In this document: in pieces, positions 33,334 through 41,613 of the stretch
How positions within the stretch are numbered: position 1 is the first letter of the stretch
How the letters are laid out: every line of letters begins with the position of its first letter
Origin: Streptomyces sp. CG 926
Lineage (GTDB): Bacteria > Actinomycetota > Actinomycetes > Streptomycetales > Streptomycetaceae
NCBI RefSeq assembly: GCF_003148825.1
Contig: NZ_QGGZ01000016.1
Location: forward strand, 90,083-154,082
Length of the DNA stretch: 64,000 nucleotides
Direction of reading: 5' to 3'
Position numbers and translations under genes: made by a program
The notes under the pieces: generated by a model
Database searches by the model: none
What the model saw: the letters and a program-made list of their open reading frames with translations, nothing else
Told to the model about the DNA's origin: nothing

Positions 33334-34318
33334 TCAGCCGTTCAGGGAGGCCATCAGCTCCGGCGCGTAGCGGTCGCCCGAGGCCACGCCGTGCGGCGCC
33401 ACCGCGTCGATGGCGGCCAGCTCCTCGGGGGTGATCGTCACCGCGGTGGCGGCGATGTTCTCCTCCAGGTAGCGGCGCCGCTTGGTGCCCGGGATGGGAA
33501 CGGCGCCCTGCTGGAGGGTCCAGGCCAGGGCGAGCTGGGAGGGGGTGAACACCCTTCTCGGAGGCGAGCCTGCGCACCTGGTCCACGACGGCCAGGTTGC
33601 GGTGGAAGTTCTCACCCTGGAACCGGGGGTCGGTGCGGCGGAAGTCGTCGGCGGCGAAGTCGTCGGGGCTGGTGATGGCGCCGGAGAGGAAGCCGCGTCC
33701 GAGCGGGGAGTAGGCGACGAGGCCGATGCCGAGGTCGCGCAGGGTGTCGAGGACGCCGTCGTGCTCGATGCCACGCTCGAAGAGGCTGTACTCCGTCTGT
33801 ACGGCGGCCAGCGGGTGCACGGCGTGGGCGCGGGCGATCGTGGTGGGGGAGACCTCGCACAGCCCGATGTGGCGGACCTTGCCGGCCTCGACCAGCTCGG
33901 CCAGGGCGCCGACGCTCTCCTCGATCGGCACGTTCGGGTCGACGCGGTGCAGGTAGTAGAGGTCGATGTGGTCGGTGCCCAGGTGACGCAGGGAGCGGTC
34001 GGCCGACCGGCGGATGTACTCAGGGCTCGCGTTGTGGCCGAGGAGGGCGCCCTCGTCGGAGAACTCGACGCCGGTCTTCGTGGCGACCACGGCGGCCTCC
34101 CGGCGGCCCGCCAGCGCCTTGCCGAGCAGCTGCTCGTTGCGGAAGGGACCGTAGCCCTCGGCGGTGTCGAGCAGGGTGACGCCCAGCTCCAGGGCTCGGT
34201 CGATGGTGGCGAGGGATTCGGTCTCGTCGGTGGCGCCGTAGTGGGCGCTCATGCCCATCAGGCCGAGGCCTTCGGCGCCGACCTTCAGCCCCTGACGGCC
34301 CAGTGCGCGGATCTCCAT
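33334..34318 (-). pseudogene. aldo/keto reductase, interrupted by a one-base frameshift
   Basis: Reads as a normal aldo/keto reductase of about 327 residues only if the frame is changed once. The 5' part (34318 to about 33550) has LDTAEGYGPFRNEQLLGKAL, the catalytic KTG, HIDLYYLHRVDPNVPIEE and YSPLGRGFLSG. The rest (about 33550 to 33334) continues in another frame as TPSQLALAWTLQQGAVPIPGTKR to ASLNG. An extra A in TGAACACC at 33547-33554 explains it: removing one base restores EKGVTPSQLALAW. A true mutation or a sequencing error are both possible. It faces the TetR gene across paired AACTGGATAGTT sites. Confidence 0.85.
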
Positions 34319-34344
34319 GGCGTGCTCCTCGTGCAGAAGTAACT

Positions 34345-34356
34345 AACTGGATAGTT
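34345..34356. promoter_or_regulatory. AACTGGATAGTT operator copy 1
   Basis: AACTGGATAGTT has AACT/AGTT dyad ends and occurs twice in the 102-bp gap between the aldo/keto reductase and TetR starts. This copy is 27 bp before the reductase ATG. Confidence 0.65.
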
Positions 34357-34389
34357 CGAGTCTGCGACGCGTCGACCCTGTTTGTCAAT

Positions 34390-34401
34390 AACTGGATAGT
34401 T
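34390..34401. promoter_or_regulatory. AACTGGATAGTT operator copy 2
   Basis: Second exact copy, 45 bp from the first. It follows TTGTCA (34382-34387), a fair -35 for the TetR gene, so the site would sit in the spacer of its promoter and allow autorepression. Confidence 0.65.
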
Positions 34402-34420
34402 ACTTGCTAGGCTGCGGTCC

Positions 34421-35014
34421 ATGGCACGGGATTCCCACGCGACCAAGGCGCGTCTGCTCGACGCGGCCTTCACCGAGTTCGCCACGTACGGCATCGCGGG
34501 CGCGCGCGTCGACCGCATCGCCGAGACGGCGCAGGCGAACAAGCGACTCATCTACGTCTACTACGGCAACAAGGAGCAGCTTTTCGACGCCGTGCTCCAG
34601 CGGGCCCTCGCGACGGGCTCGGAATCCGTCGCCTTCGACGTGGAGGATCTGCCCGGCTATGCGGGGGCGGTCTTCGACCACCTCGTCGAGCGGCCCGAGC
34701 TGATGCGCCTCGTGCTGTGGAAGCAACTGGAGCGCCCGGGGTCCACCGACGAGGAGACCTCGTCCTACGACGGCAAGATCGCGGCGGTTCGACGGGCGCA
34801 GGAAGCGGGCCGGATCGATGCCGGGGTGCCCGCGGCCGATGTGCTGACGCTGGTCATGGGCCTGTCGCAGGCCTGGTTCGGCGCGGTGGGAGGTCCGGCG
34901 GCCGGCGCGGCGGGCACCGGCTGGGCCGCCGAGCGGCTCGCCGAGCACCGCGCGGCGGTGGTGGAGGCCGTCCGCCGGATCACCACGCCCGCACCCCCGA
35001 CCGACGAAGCCTAG
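34421..35014 (+). CDS. TetR family regulator of the aldo/keto reductase
   Basis: 197 residues with helix-turn-helix KARLLDAAFTEFATYGIAGARVDRIAETAQANKRLIYVYYGNKEQLFDAVL (motif LIYVYYGNKEQL). The C-terminal domain resembles TetR_C_17/22-type hypothetical domains (FDHLVERPELMRLVLWKQLERPG, LVMGLSQAWF). Divergent from the broken reductase with duplicated operators between them, the standard repressor-target layout. Because the target is frameshifted, the regulator may now be without its main function. Confidence 0.92.
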   Translation: MARDSHATKARLLDAAFTEFATYGIAGARVDRIAETAQANKRLIYVYYGNKEQLFDAVLQRALATGSESVAFDVEDLPGYAGAVFDHLVERPELMRLVLWKQLERPGSTDEETSSYDGKIAAVRRAQEAGRIDAGVPAADVLTLVMGLSQAWFGAVGGPAAGAAGTGWAAERLAEHRAAVVEAVRRITTPAPPTDEA

Positions 35015-35045
35015 GCCGTCGGCCTAGGGCGGAGTCGGTCGACGG

Positions 35046-35603
35046 TCAGCGGTACGGCCCGGCGAACTCCATCAGGGTCCGCTCGTACCGCCCGCCGAAG
35101 CCCACTCGGGTGACGACCTCGAACGGGAACTTCGACAGCTCCGGGAGCCACCGAGCCTCGGTGTCGACCTCCCGCAGCCGCAGCGACTTCGGCCGTACCC
35201 CGGCCACTTCGCCGATCCAGCAGGCGTCCGGCGCGTCCCGCTCGGTGTGCAGGGACACCAGCCCGAAGGCCCGGGAGGCACCCTGCGCGAGCTCCGCCAA
35301 CCCGTCGAGGTCGAGCGCCGGTTCGGGCGCCCTGGCCGGCCAGCGACCGCGCCGCCGCAGCGCCCGGACGGTCAGGCAGTCCGTACCGCCCCGCCACCCG
35401 ACCTTCGTGATGTCCGAGGTACGGACCGCCGCCCAGCCGTCGAGCTGGATGTCACTGCACAGGGCGATCAGCGTCCACGCCGCGCCGGCGCCGACGACAA
35501 AACCGTCGAGCCGGTCCCCGTCCCGGATCCCGGAGCGGTGAACGCGGACCGGAGCACCCGACGACAACGCCTCGGCGAGCCGTGTCATGACCTTGTTGTC
35601 CAT
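35046..35603 (-). CDS. hypothetical protein, Sm/LSM-like beta-barrel start
   Basis: 185 residues from ATG 35603 (MDNKVMTRLAEALSSGAPVR). The first half, VHRSGIRDGDRLDGFVVGAGAAWTLIALCSDIQLDGWAAVRTSDI by short motifs DGFVVGAG and LDGWAAVRTSDI, resembles small beta-barrel proteins with a five-strand core seen in many Streptomyces hypotheticals. The second half is alpha/beta (LVSLHTERDAPDACWIGEV, FEVVTRVGFGGRYERTLMEF). No catalytic motif is apparent. Divergent from the SnoaL-like gene. Confidence 0.75.
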   Translation of the reverse strand: MDNKVMTRLAEALSSGAPVRVHRSGIRDGDRLDGFVVGAGAAWTLIALCSDIQLDGWAAVRTSDITKVGWRGGTDCLTVRALRRRGRWPARAPEPALDLDGLAELAQGASRAFGLVSLHTERDAPDACWIGEVAGVRPKSLRLREVDTEARWLPELSKFPFEVVTRVGFGGRYERTLMEFAGPYR

Positions 35604-35656
35604 GGATCGATCCTGCCCCGTCGCGGGGCACGCGGTCACCGAGTTTTCCGCGCTCC

Positions 35657-35687
35657 TTGACCTCAAGCGTGGTTGAGGGTCCAAGAT
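35657..35687 (+). promoter_or_regulatory. MerR/SoxR-like promoter with 19-bp spacer
   Basis: TTGACC (35657-35662) and CAAGAT (35682-35687) are separated by 19 bp, the over-long spacer typical of MerR-family activated promoters. The dyad CCTCAA-N6-TTGAGG (35661-35666 and 35673-35678) lies in the spacer. Transcription would begin about at the ATG 35695, giving a leaderless message. Confidence 0.65.
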
Positions 35688-35694
35688 CGTGTCC

Positions 35695-36105
35695 ATGAAC
35701 ACGGAACAGGCGGCCAGGACCGCTTCCCTCGACGCGATCGCGCAGGTCGTCGCCACGGTCGAACGGACACAACGCACCAAGGACGCCGAGGGATTCCTCG
35801 CGCTCTTCCATCCCGAGGCCCTGTGGACCACCGCCCACGGAAAGGTCCTCATCGGTTTCGAGGCGATAGCGCAGTTCACGCGGGCGGTGCTGCCGACGGC
35901 GAGCTGGGACGGGGAGGTCACCTACGAGGTGGTGCACACGCAGTTCCTGCGCCCGGACGTCGCGGCCGTGAAGGTGCGTCAGCTCTACCGTTCGCCGGCC
36001 GGTGACACCGAGGGCGCCCCGCTCTACGTGATGACGCGCGAGCCGGACGGCCGCTGGCTGCTGACGGCCTGCCAGAACACCCAGGTGGTGGCGGACCAGG
36101 CCTGA
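35695..36105 (+). CDS. SgcJ/EcaC-type SnoaL-like protein
   Basis: 136 residues from ATG 35695 (GTG 35689 is the alternative). LDAIAQVVATVERTQRTKDAEGFLALFHPEALWTTAHGKVLIGFEAI by motif FLALFHPEALW and the later VAAVKVRQLYRS and EPDGRWLLTACQNT mark the SnoaL-like cone fold of the SgcJ/EcaC group, often annotated as oxidoreductases in antibiotic clusters but mostly untested. A SoxR/MerR-type promoter just upstream suggests induction by redox-active or toxic compounds. ATG 35695 suits leaderless start. Confidence 0.85.
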   Translation: MNTEQAARTASLDAIAQVVATVERTQRTKDAEGFLALFHPEALWTTAHGKVLIGFEAIAQFTRAVLPTASWDGEVTYEVVHTQFLRPDVAAVKVRQLYRSPAGDTEGAPLYVMTREPDGRWLLTACQNTQVVADQA

Positions 36106-36191
36106 GGCGGCCCCGCGCGGGCGAAGGTCCGACCGGGGCGTCGGGCGCAGGCGAACCTATGCGCCGACAGCCGGACCTTCGCCGAACGCAC

Positions 36192-36980
36192 TCAGTGGCG
36201 GGCGAGGAACGGCCGCAGCGCGGCGGTGAGTTCGGTGGGCGCGTCCAGGGCGATGAGGTGGGCCGCAGCGGGGAACTCGACCAGCGTGGCGCCGGGGATC
36301 CCGGCCGCGTACCGGTGGGCGATGTCCTGGAAGTCGGGGACGTCCAGCAGGCCGATCCCGACCAGCGTGGGAACGGCGATCGAGGCGATGTCGCCCGCCG
36401 GGCCGCCCTGGGAGTGCTCCCCAACGACGTCCTGGTTGACCAGCGACGTCCGTACCGGGGTCCGGAGCTGATCGGCCAGCCCCGGGGCGACGTCCTCCCA
36501 CCCGCGGCCGGGCCCGCGCAGCCACATGTCCAGGTTCACGCGGACCGCGGCGTCCAGGTCACCCGCGGCCAAGGCCGCCGTCTCGGCCTCGTCGTAGGCC
36601 ACCATGTCCGCGGACCATTCGTAGCCGGGCCACGGCGGCGCGAGCACCGTCAGGGACCGCACGCGACCGGGGTGGGCGAGCGCGAAGTCCACGGCCACCC
36701 GCCCGCCCCAGGACGCGCCGATGAGCCGGACACTCTCGTGACCGAGGTGGTCCAGGAGACGGCACAGATCATCGGTCTCACTGAACGGCCCGACCGGGGG
36801 AGCGGATTCGCCGAAGCCGCGCAGGTCGTAGCGGATGACGGTGTGCCGCTCCGCCAGGGCGGGCACGACGGCGTCCCACATGGTGTGGTCGGCGATGCCG
36901 GCGTGTACGAGCACCACGGGCGAACCTTCGCCGGAGACGGTGTAGGAAAGATGGCCGAGATCGTCGGCAAGCATAAGCAT
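36192..36980 (-). CDS. alpha/beta hydrolase
   Basis: About 262 residues from ATG 36980 (36974 is an alternative; no good ribosome site distinguishes them). VVLVHAGIADHTMWDAVVPAL gives the oxyanion loop, YDLRGFGES the strand-turn, LIGASWGGRVAVDFAL the nucleophile elbow with Ser, LVGIGLLDVPDF the acid region, and AAHLIALDAP the catalytic His. The HAG loop in place of HG and ASWGG elbow are found in haloperoxidase-like hydrolases. Substrate unknown. It follows a second, broken hydrolase gene on the same strand. Confidence 0.85.
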   Translation of the reverse strand: MLMLADDLGHLSYTVSGEGSPVVLVHAGIADHTMWDAVVPALAERHTVIRYDLRGFGESAPPVGPFSETDDLCRLLDHLGHESVRLIGASWGGRVAVDFALAHPGRVRSLTVLAPPWPGYEWSADMVAYDEAETAALAAGDLDAAVRVNLDMWLRGPGRGWEDVAPGLADQLRTPVRTSLVNQDVVGEHSQGGPAGDIASIAVPTLVGIGLLDVPDFQDIAHRYAAGIPGATLVEFPAAAHLIALDAPTELTAALRPFLARH

Positions 36981-37054
36981 GCGCAGATAGTCCCAGGTCA
37001 GGTCCGCGAAGGCGATGGAATTCCCGGCAGGGGACCGCGTGCGCCCGCAACGCC

Positions 37055-37778
37055 TCATGGGGCGGTCGTGGATGCGAGCAGTTCCCGCAGGAGTCCGACG
37101 ACGAGCGGGGGCCGGCCCACGAAGGGGGAGTGGCCCGTCCGCCACTCGCGCATCTCGGTGCAGCGCGACGCCATCCTGCGCTGCAGGACCGGGTCGACGG
37201 CCCGGTCCTGGGCGCAGACGACGTACGTGGAAGGCGTGTGCCGCCACCCGTGCCGCTCCGGAACTCCTCGCCCGCAGCCGGGAGCCTGGGCCCGTAGGAG
37301 AGCGACCGCCCGGGCGGCGAGCGGTGCGGGACAGTCGCCGTAGAGGACGGCGGCGGCCCCGTCGGGGCACAGCGTGGTCGTGCCGTCCCGCCCGGGGCGG
37401 ATCGCGTCCCGCAGCTGCGCGGACCCCCCCACCCGGACCGGCCGCGCTCTCACCGGCATCGGGCACGAAGGCCGCCAGGTACACCAGGTGTCCCGCTCCG
37501 CGCACCCCCGTGATCACCGAACCGCCGTAGGAGTGGCCGAGTACGACCGGAGGCTCCCGCAGTGCGTCGACGGCAGCCTGGACCGCGGCCGTATCGGCGA
37601 GCAGCGAACCCCGGTGGAGTTCGGGAACGACAACCTCGGTCCCGGCCGCCCTCAACCGCTCCGCCACGTCGGCGAAGTGCTCAGGACGGTGGTACAGGCC
37701 ATGAACGAGCATCACGGCGGCCAATTCGCCCTCCTCGGGTCGGTGACGACCCCATGAACTTGGCACCTCGATCGGCAT
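37055..37778 (-). pseudogene. alpha/beta hydrolase interrupted at a homopolymer
   Basis: The first half (37778 to about 37432) has VMLVHGLYHRPEHFADVAERL and the nucleophile elbow VVLGHSYGGSVI. The second half is in another frame: GGSAQLRDAIRPGRDG, then TYVVCAQDRAVDP (acid loop) and the catalytic His in RTGHSPFVGRPP. The frames meet at a run of seven C (seven G on the coding strand) at 37424-37430; six would make one intact protein of about 240 residues. Sequencing error, true mutation or slippage are all possible. The start may be 37778 or the in-frame 37715/37712. Confidence 0.85.
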
Positions 37779-37869
37779 ACGACGCAGCGGCCTACGCGCG
37801 TTCCGTAGGGGTCCGCCGAGGCGTGGTCGGCCGGGCGGCCGTCCCGTCGACGAACGCCCGGCCCTGCCG

Positions 37870-39480
37870 TCAGCGGGCTCCGGCGCCCTCCGGATCGGGG
37901 GTGGGCGGCGGGTTGTGGCAGGTCACGTCCTTCGCGGGCAGCCGTCCCGTCGACAGGTACGCGTTGACGGGTATGTTGGCACAGGCCGTGGGGTTGGAGA
38001 GGTACGCACCATGCCCCTCACCCCCCAGTGCCAGCACCATCCGCGACCCCTTGAGCGCCCGATGCAGCCCCTGGCCGGTGGCGAGCGGGGTCATCGGGTC
38101 CCACTCGTTCTGCACGGTCAGGACATCCGCCCGCGTCTTCATGGGCGTGGCGGGCTCCAGCGGCCGTTGCCAGAAGGCGCACGGCTTGATGTTCGAGGCG
38201 AAGTCCCCGTACAGCGGGTGCTTCACCTTGTCCCGCGCCGCGTCCCGCGCGTACTGCTCCGGATCGCGGGGCCAGTTGTCCGTGTCCCCGCACACCACGG
38301 CCCAGTACACGGCGGTGGCGTTGTTGGCGGAACTGGTGTCCGAACCCTCCGACGCGCCTCCCGCGTCGACACCGGGGCCGCCGGCCCGGACGCCGCGGAG
38401 CGGTGACTGCGTGCCCGGCCCCTTCCGGTCGGCGCCCTTCCCGCTCACGCCCGGAGTCGTGCCACCCGGCGGCTGGGGCGCCTTGTCGGCGGATGCCTTG
38501 ATGGACTTGACGACGACCGAGGCGCCGTGGGGATCGAAGAAGAGCGAAGGTTCGGCCCTGATGTAGTCACCCGTCACCTTCTCCCCGTAGTGCATGAACG
38601 GGTCCCGGTCGGCCCGCGCCACCAGCGCCCAGAAGCCGGCCGAGACCGCCTCGGGCGTGGCACCGAGCCCATAGGTGTCCGAACGCTCCGCCGCCCACCG
38701 CGTCCACCGTTCGAAGGCGGGCTCGGCTTCGGTCCCCCACGCCTGGATCATGCCGCGCCAGACGCGCCCCGGGTCGATGCCGCTGTCCAGGACGAACCGG
38801 TCGGTGCGCTCCGGGAACATCTGGGAGTACACCGCGCCGAGGTACGTCCCGTACGAGTAGCCCAGGTACGAGACCGTCCGTTCCCCCAGTGCGGCGCGGA
38901 TGACGTCCATGTCGCGCGCCGTGTTGCGGGTGGTGATGTACGGAATCACATCGCCCGAGTTCGCCCGGCACTTGTCGGCGATTCCGCGCGCCCAGGACAC
39001 GTCCGAGGCGAAGGTCTCGGGCCGGTACGCCCCGCCGACGCCTACCTCCACTTCGGTGAGCTCGCCACAGCCGATCGGGCTGCTCTCACCGACGCCGCGC
39101 GGGTCGAAGCCGACGAGGTCGTAGCGGTCGCGGACGTCCTTGGGCATCTCGGCATTCGCCCGGATCGGCCGGTAGAGCCCAGAGGCTCCGGGGCCGCCGG
39201 GGTTGAGGAGGAGGACGCCACGCCGTTGGGCGGGGTTCTCGCTCTTCATCCGGGATATGGCGAGGTTCAGGGTGCGCCCTTCGGGACGCCGGTAGTCGAG
39301 CGGCACCTTTAGGGTGGCGCACTCGTACTCCGCCGGCCGATCGGGACTGCAGCGGTGCCAGGCCGGCGTCTGCCGCATGTACGCGGGGGTCGGGGCGGCG
39401 GAGGCCGGTGACGCCGCCAGCCCGGGAAGAGCGGTGGCGAGGAGACCGGCCGTGGCGAGCAGTGGTGCGAGACGTTTCAT
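37870..39480 (-). CDS. secreted alpha/beta hydrolase, tripeptidyl aminopeptidase-like
   Basis: 536 residues. A signal peptide (RLAPLLATAGLLATALPGLAASPASA) leads into a SlpD/E and Tap-like enzyme: CATLKVPLDYRRPEGRTLNLAISR, LLLNPGGPGASG (oxyanion), FDPRGVGESS, the nucleophile elbow YLGYSYGTYLGAVY, and a C-terminal TAP-like lid with LTVQNEWDPMTPLATG (Asp) and GGEGHGAYLSNPTACA (His). Residues about 335-385 are a Gly/Pro/Ser insertion. Probably removes N-terminal peptides from extracellular substrates. A related gene lies at 60028-61647. Confidence 0.92.
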   Translation of the reverse strand: MKRLAPLLATAGLLATALPGLAASPASAAPTPAYMRQTPAWHRCSPDRPAEYECATLKVPLDYRRPEGRTLNLAISRMKSENPAQRRGVLLLNPGGPGASGLYRPIRANAEMPKDVRDRYDLVGFDPRGVGESSPIGCGELTEVEVGVGGAYRPETFASDVSWARGIADKCRANSGDVIPYITTRNTARDMDVIRAALGERTVSYLGYSYGTYLGAVYSQMFPERTDRFVLDSGIDPGRVWRGMIQAWGTEAEPAFERWTRWAAERSDTYGLGATPEAVSAGFWALVARADRDPFMHYGEKVTGDYIRAEPSLFFDPHGASVVVKSIKASADKAPQPPGGTTPGVSGKGADRKGPGTQSPLRGVRAGGPGVDAGGASEGSDTSSANNATAVYWAVVCGDTDNWPRDPEQYARDAARDKVKHPLYGDFASNIKPCAFWQRPLEPATPMKTRADVLTVQNEWDPMTPLATGQGLHRALKGSRMVLALGGEGHGAYLSNPTACANIPVNAYLSTGRLPAKDVTCHNPPPTPDPEGAGAR

Positions 39481-40004
39481 GCGTGTGGCCCCGTTCCTTC
39501 GTCGGGTGAAATCGCTTGCGTCTCCACTGTGTTGGACGAGCAGGTCGGACCGGATCCCTCCCGAGAGCCGATCTTCCGTCCCCCATGCGTACCACGTGAG
39601 ATCCGGACACGTGGCCGAGACTCAACCCCAAGATCCATGCAATCGCCGGGGCTTCCGGACCGGACCCGCCCGTCCACCCGTAGTCCCCTCCCTCTCAGGG
39701 AGGACAACCGACGAGAACGAGCGACAAGGGATCTTGTGGACAGGATTCGGCGGCACGGCCGCACGGCCGCACGGCCACCCGGTTCGGACGCCGAGCGTCG
39801 GCACCCGCGGTGCGCCGATGGGGGAGATCGGTGACATCCCATGCCTGCCTCGACCGACTCCTTCTCCAGGCGGTGTGTCTCGCGCGTCCCCCACACGCAA
39901 CGTGCCGCTCCACAACGCAAATTGCATGGACGCACCCGTCGATGACCAAGTATCGTCCGGCCTCGGACCACGTCGCGCGAGACGAACGGAAGGAGGCGAG
40001 TGCC
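39481..40004. other. intergenic region upstream of the leader ORF
   Basis: No gene is supported in this 524 bp between divergently transcribed genes. It contains a triple direct repeat of ACGGCCGC near 39754-39775 and an A/T-richer patch at 39911-39953 (CACAACGCAAATTGCATGG, CAAGTATCG) that could hold the promoter of the leader/GNAT unit, though I see no textbook -35/-10 pair. Confidence 0.45.
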
Positions 40005-40058
40005 GTGCAGATCTCAACCAACCAGCGCTCCCTCCCCGTTACCCCGGTGTGGTTCTGA
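40005..40058 (+). CDS. 17-codon leader peptide upstream of the GNAT gene
   Basis: GTG 40005 opens VQISTNQRSLPVTPVWF, ending at TGA 40056-40058. AAGGAGG lies eight bases before the GTG, a better ribosome site than most real genes here. The ORF stops 46 bp before the GNAT ATG, and its codons overlap both arms of an 8-bp stem. A conserved-looking aromatic end (PVWF) next to Pro residues is what one expects of a peptide that stalls ribosomes. I infer a regulatory leader rather than a functional peptide; it is not in any family I can name. Confidence 0.55.
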   Translation: MQISTNQRSLPVTPVWF

Positions 40059-40075
40059 TCCAAGACCGGGAGCGC
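40025..40075 (+). promoter_or_regulatory. leader stem-loop, possible translational attenuator of GNAT gene
   Basis: GCGCTCCC (40025-40032), inside the leader ORF, pairs perfectly with GGGAGCGC (40068-40075), just beyond its stop. A competing hairpin CCCGGT (40043-40048)/ACCGGG (40065-40070) shares the 3' arm. CCTCC at 40031-40035 is also complementary to the GNAT ribosome site GGAGG (40095-40099). Ribosome position on the leader would decide which structure forms. Confidence 0.5.
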
Positions 40076-40104
40076 CCCACGCAGAACACATCCCGGAGGA
40101 ATCC

Positions 40105-41004
40105 ATGACCGATCCGGTCATCCGCGTGCTCGACGAGAGCGACGCCCACCTGTTCGACGCACACCCCGACCCGCTGAACGCCCGCGCCGCCCACGAGCGC
40201 ACCACGCACCGCCCCGACTGGAAGCGAGTCGCCCTGCGCGACGGCACGGTCGTCGCCCGCGGCGCCTGGTGGGGCGGCACCGACGACAAGGAACCCATCA
40301 ACGTCAACTGGTTCGACGTCGCCGAGGGCGAGGTGGAAGCAGGGGCCGAACTCCTGCGCTCCGCCCCCTGGCAGGTCGAGCTCGAGATCAACCTCCCCGG
40401 CGACTGGCGGGACCACCCGGCCCTCGCCGCCGCCGCCCGGACGCGCTTCGCCGCCGCCCGAGCGGCGGGCTACGAACTCCTGGTGGAACGCTTCCTGTAC
40501 CGCTGGACCCCGGAGCGCGGACTCCCCGAACGGCCCGGCCGCCTCGTCTTCGCCGCCGAACCCGACGATGCGGTCTTCTTCGAGGCGCTGCGCCGCATCC
40601 ACGCGGTCACCCTCGACGCCCACTCGCTGAAGGCCATAGCGGAGGGCGGCCTGGACCAGGCCGCCCAGGAAGAGCTCGACTTCTTCCACTGGTGCCCGTC
40701 CCCGCGCGAGTGGTGGCAGGTCGCCCACACGCCCGAGGGCGACCTGGCCGGCATCCACATCCCCGCGCACAACCCCTCCGGACCGACCGTCGGCTTCATC
40801 GGAGTCCTCCCGGAACACCGCGGTCGCGGCTACGCCTACGACCTGCTCGCCGAGTGCACGCACTTCCTGGTGGAGCACGGCGCCGAGGCCGTCACCGGAG
40901 CCACGGACCGGAGCAACTTCCCCATGGCCGCGAACTTCGCCAAGGCCGGCTTCCCCGTGGTGCGTGAACGCATCAACTTCCACCCCGCCGCCCCGACCGC
41001 GTAG
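40105..41004 (+). CDS. GNAT family N-acetyltransferase, two-domain type
   Basis: 299 residues, ATG 40105 behind GGAGGA. The C-terminal GNAT domain (about 150-299) has GPTVGFIGVLPEHRGRGYAYDLLAECTHFLV split by motifs: VGFIGVLPEHRGRGYA is the acetyl-CoA pyrophosphate loop, and TDRSNFPMAANFAKAGFPVVRER the final strand-helix. The N-terminal half (VALRDGTVVARGAWWGG, PWQVELEINLPGDW) looks like a degenerate second GNAT fold. The acceptor may be a small molecule or protein. The leader and hairpin upstream suggest inducible expression, as for some resistance genes. Confidence 0.88.
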   Translation: MTDPVIRVLDESDAHLFDAHPDPLNARAAHERTTHRPDWKRVALRDGTVVARGAWWGGTDDKEPINVNWFDVAEGEVEAGAELLRSAPWQVELEINLPGDWRDHPALAAAARTRFAAARAAGYELLVERFLYRWTPERGLPERPGRLVFAAEPDDAVFFEALRRIHAVTLDAHSLKAIAEGGLDQAAQEELDFFHWCPSPREWWQVAHTPEGDLAGIHIPAHNPSGPTVGFIGVLPEHRGRGYAYDLLAECTHFLVEHGAEAVTGATDRSNFPMAANFAKAGFPVVRERINFHPAAPTA

Positions 41005-41189
41005 CACCAGCGGTCCCGGTCCCTCGCCCCGCGCCGTCATGCTCTCGGCGCGGGGCGAGGCCGTCCGCGGCCACGGCCGCCGCAGCGAGCCGCGCGTCAC
41101 CCCCCACCGCTCCTACGCGACCGGGTCGCCACCCGGCCCTGCGCGCGGCTGACGGTCGACGCCCGGGCGCTCTCCGTACACTGACGGGC

Positions 41190-41573
41190 ATGGCATGCCG
41201 CATCAGCGAACTGGTCATCGACGCCGCCGACCCCGACCGGCTCGCCGCGTTCTGGAGCGAGGTCCTCGGCTACGTCGAACTCGGCCGGGAGGACGACGGA
41301 AGCATCGAGATCGGGCCGCCCGACGCCGGCTTCGGCGGGCCGCAGCCCACCCTCATCCTGAGCCCCAGCAGCGCCCCGCGGGCCGGGAAGCTCCGACTGC
41401 ACATCGACGTCAACCCCACCGACCGCGACCAGGACGCCGAGCTGGAGCGACTCCTCGCCCTCGGCGCCAGGCCCACCGACGTGGGTCAGACCGGCAGCGA
41501 GAACTGGCACGTCCTCGCCGACCCGGAAGGCAACGAGTTCTGCCTCCTGCGCAGGCGACTCCAGCCCCTCTGA
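41190..41573 (+). CDS. VOC family protein, glyoxalase-like
   Basis: 127 residues. ISELVIDAADPDRLAAFWSEVLGY is the opening of the Glyoxalase_6 type common in actinobacteria; LRLHIDVNPTDRDQDAELERLLALGA and WHVLADPEGNEFCLLRRR complete the second unit. The D-PEGNEFC end is typical. No metal-site set is fully certain. Stand-alone gene converging on the acyl-CoA-dehydrogenase-like gene. Substrate unknown. Confidence 0.88.
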   Translation: MACRISELVIDAADPDRLAAFWSEVLGYVELGREDDGSIEIGPPDAGFGGPQPTLILSPSSAPRAGKLRLHIDVNPTDRDQDAELERLLALGARPTDVGQTGSENWHVLADPEGNEFCLLRRRLQPL

Positions 41574-41613
41574 CATCGAGCGCGCGGCAGCGCGTGACCG
41601 CACGCCGACCGCC

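Noticed and set aside
36192..37778. One 528-residue double alpha/beta hydrolase
   Set aside because: The middle part is out-of-frame Arg/Pro-rich sequence produced by the homopolymer frameshift; two separate hydrolase genes explain the data.
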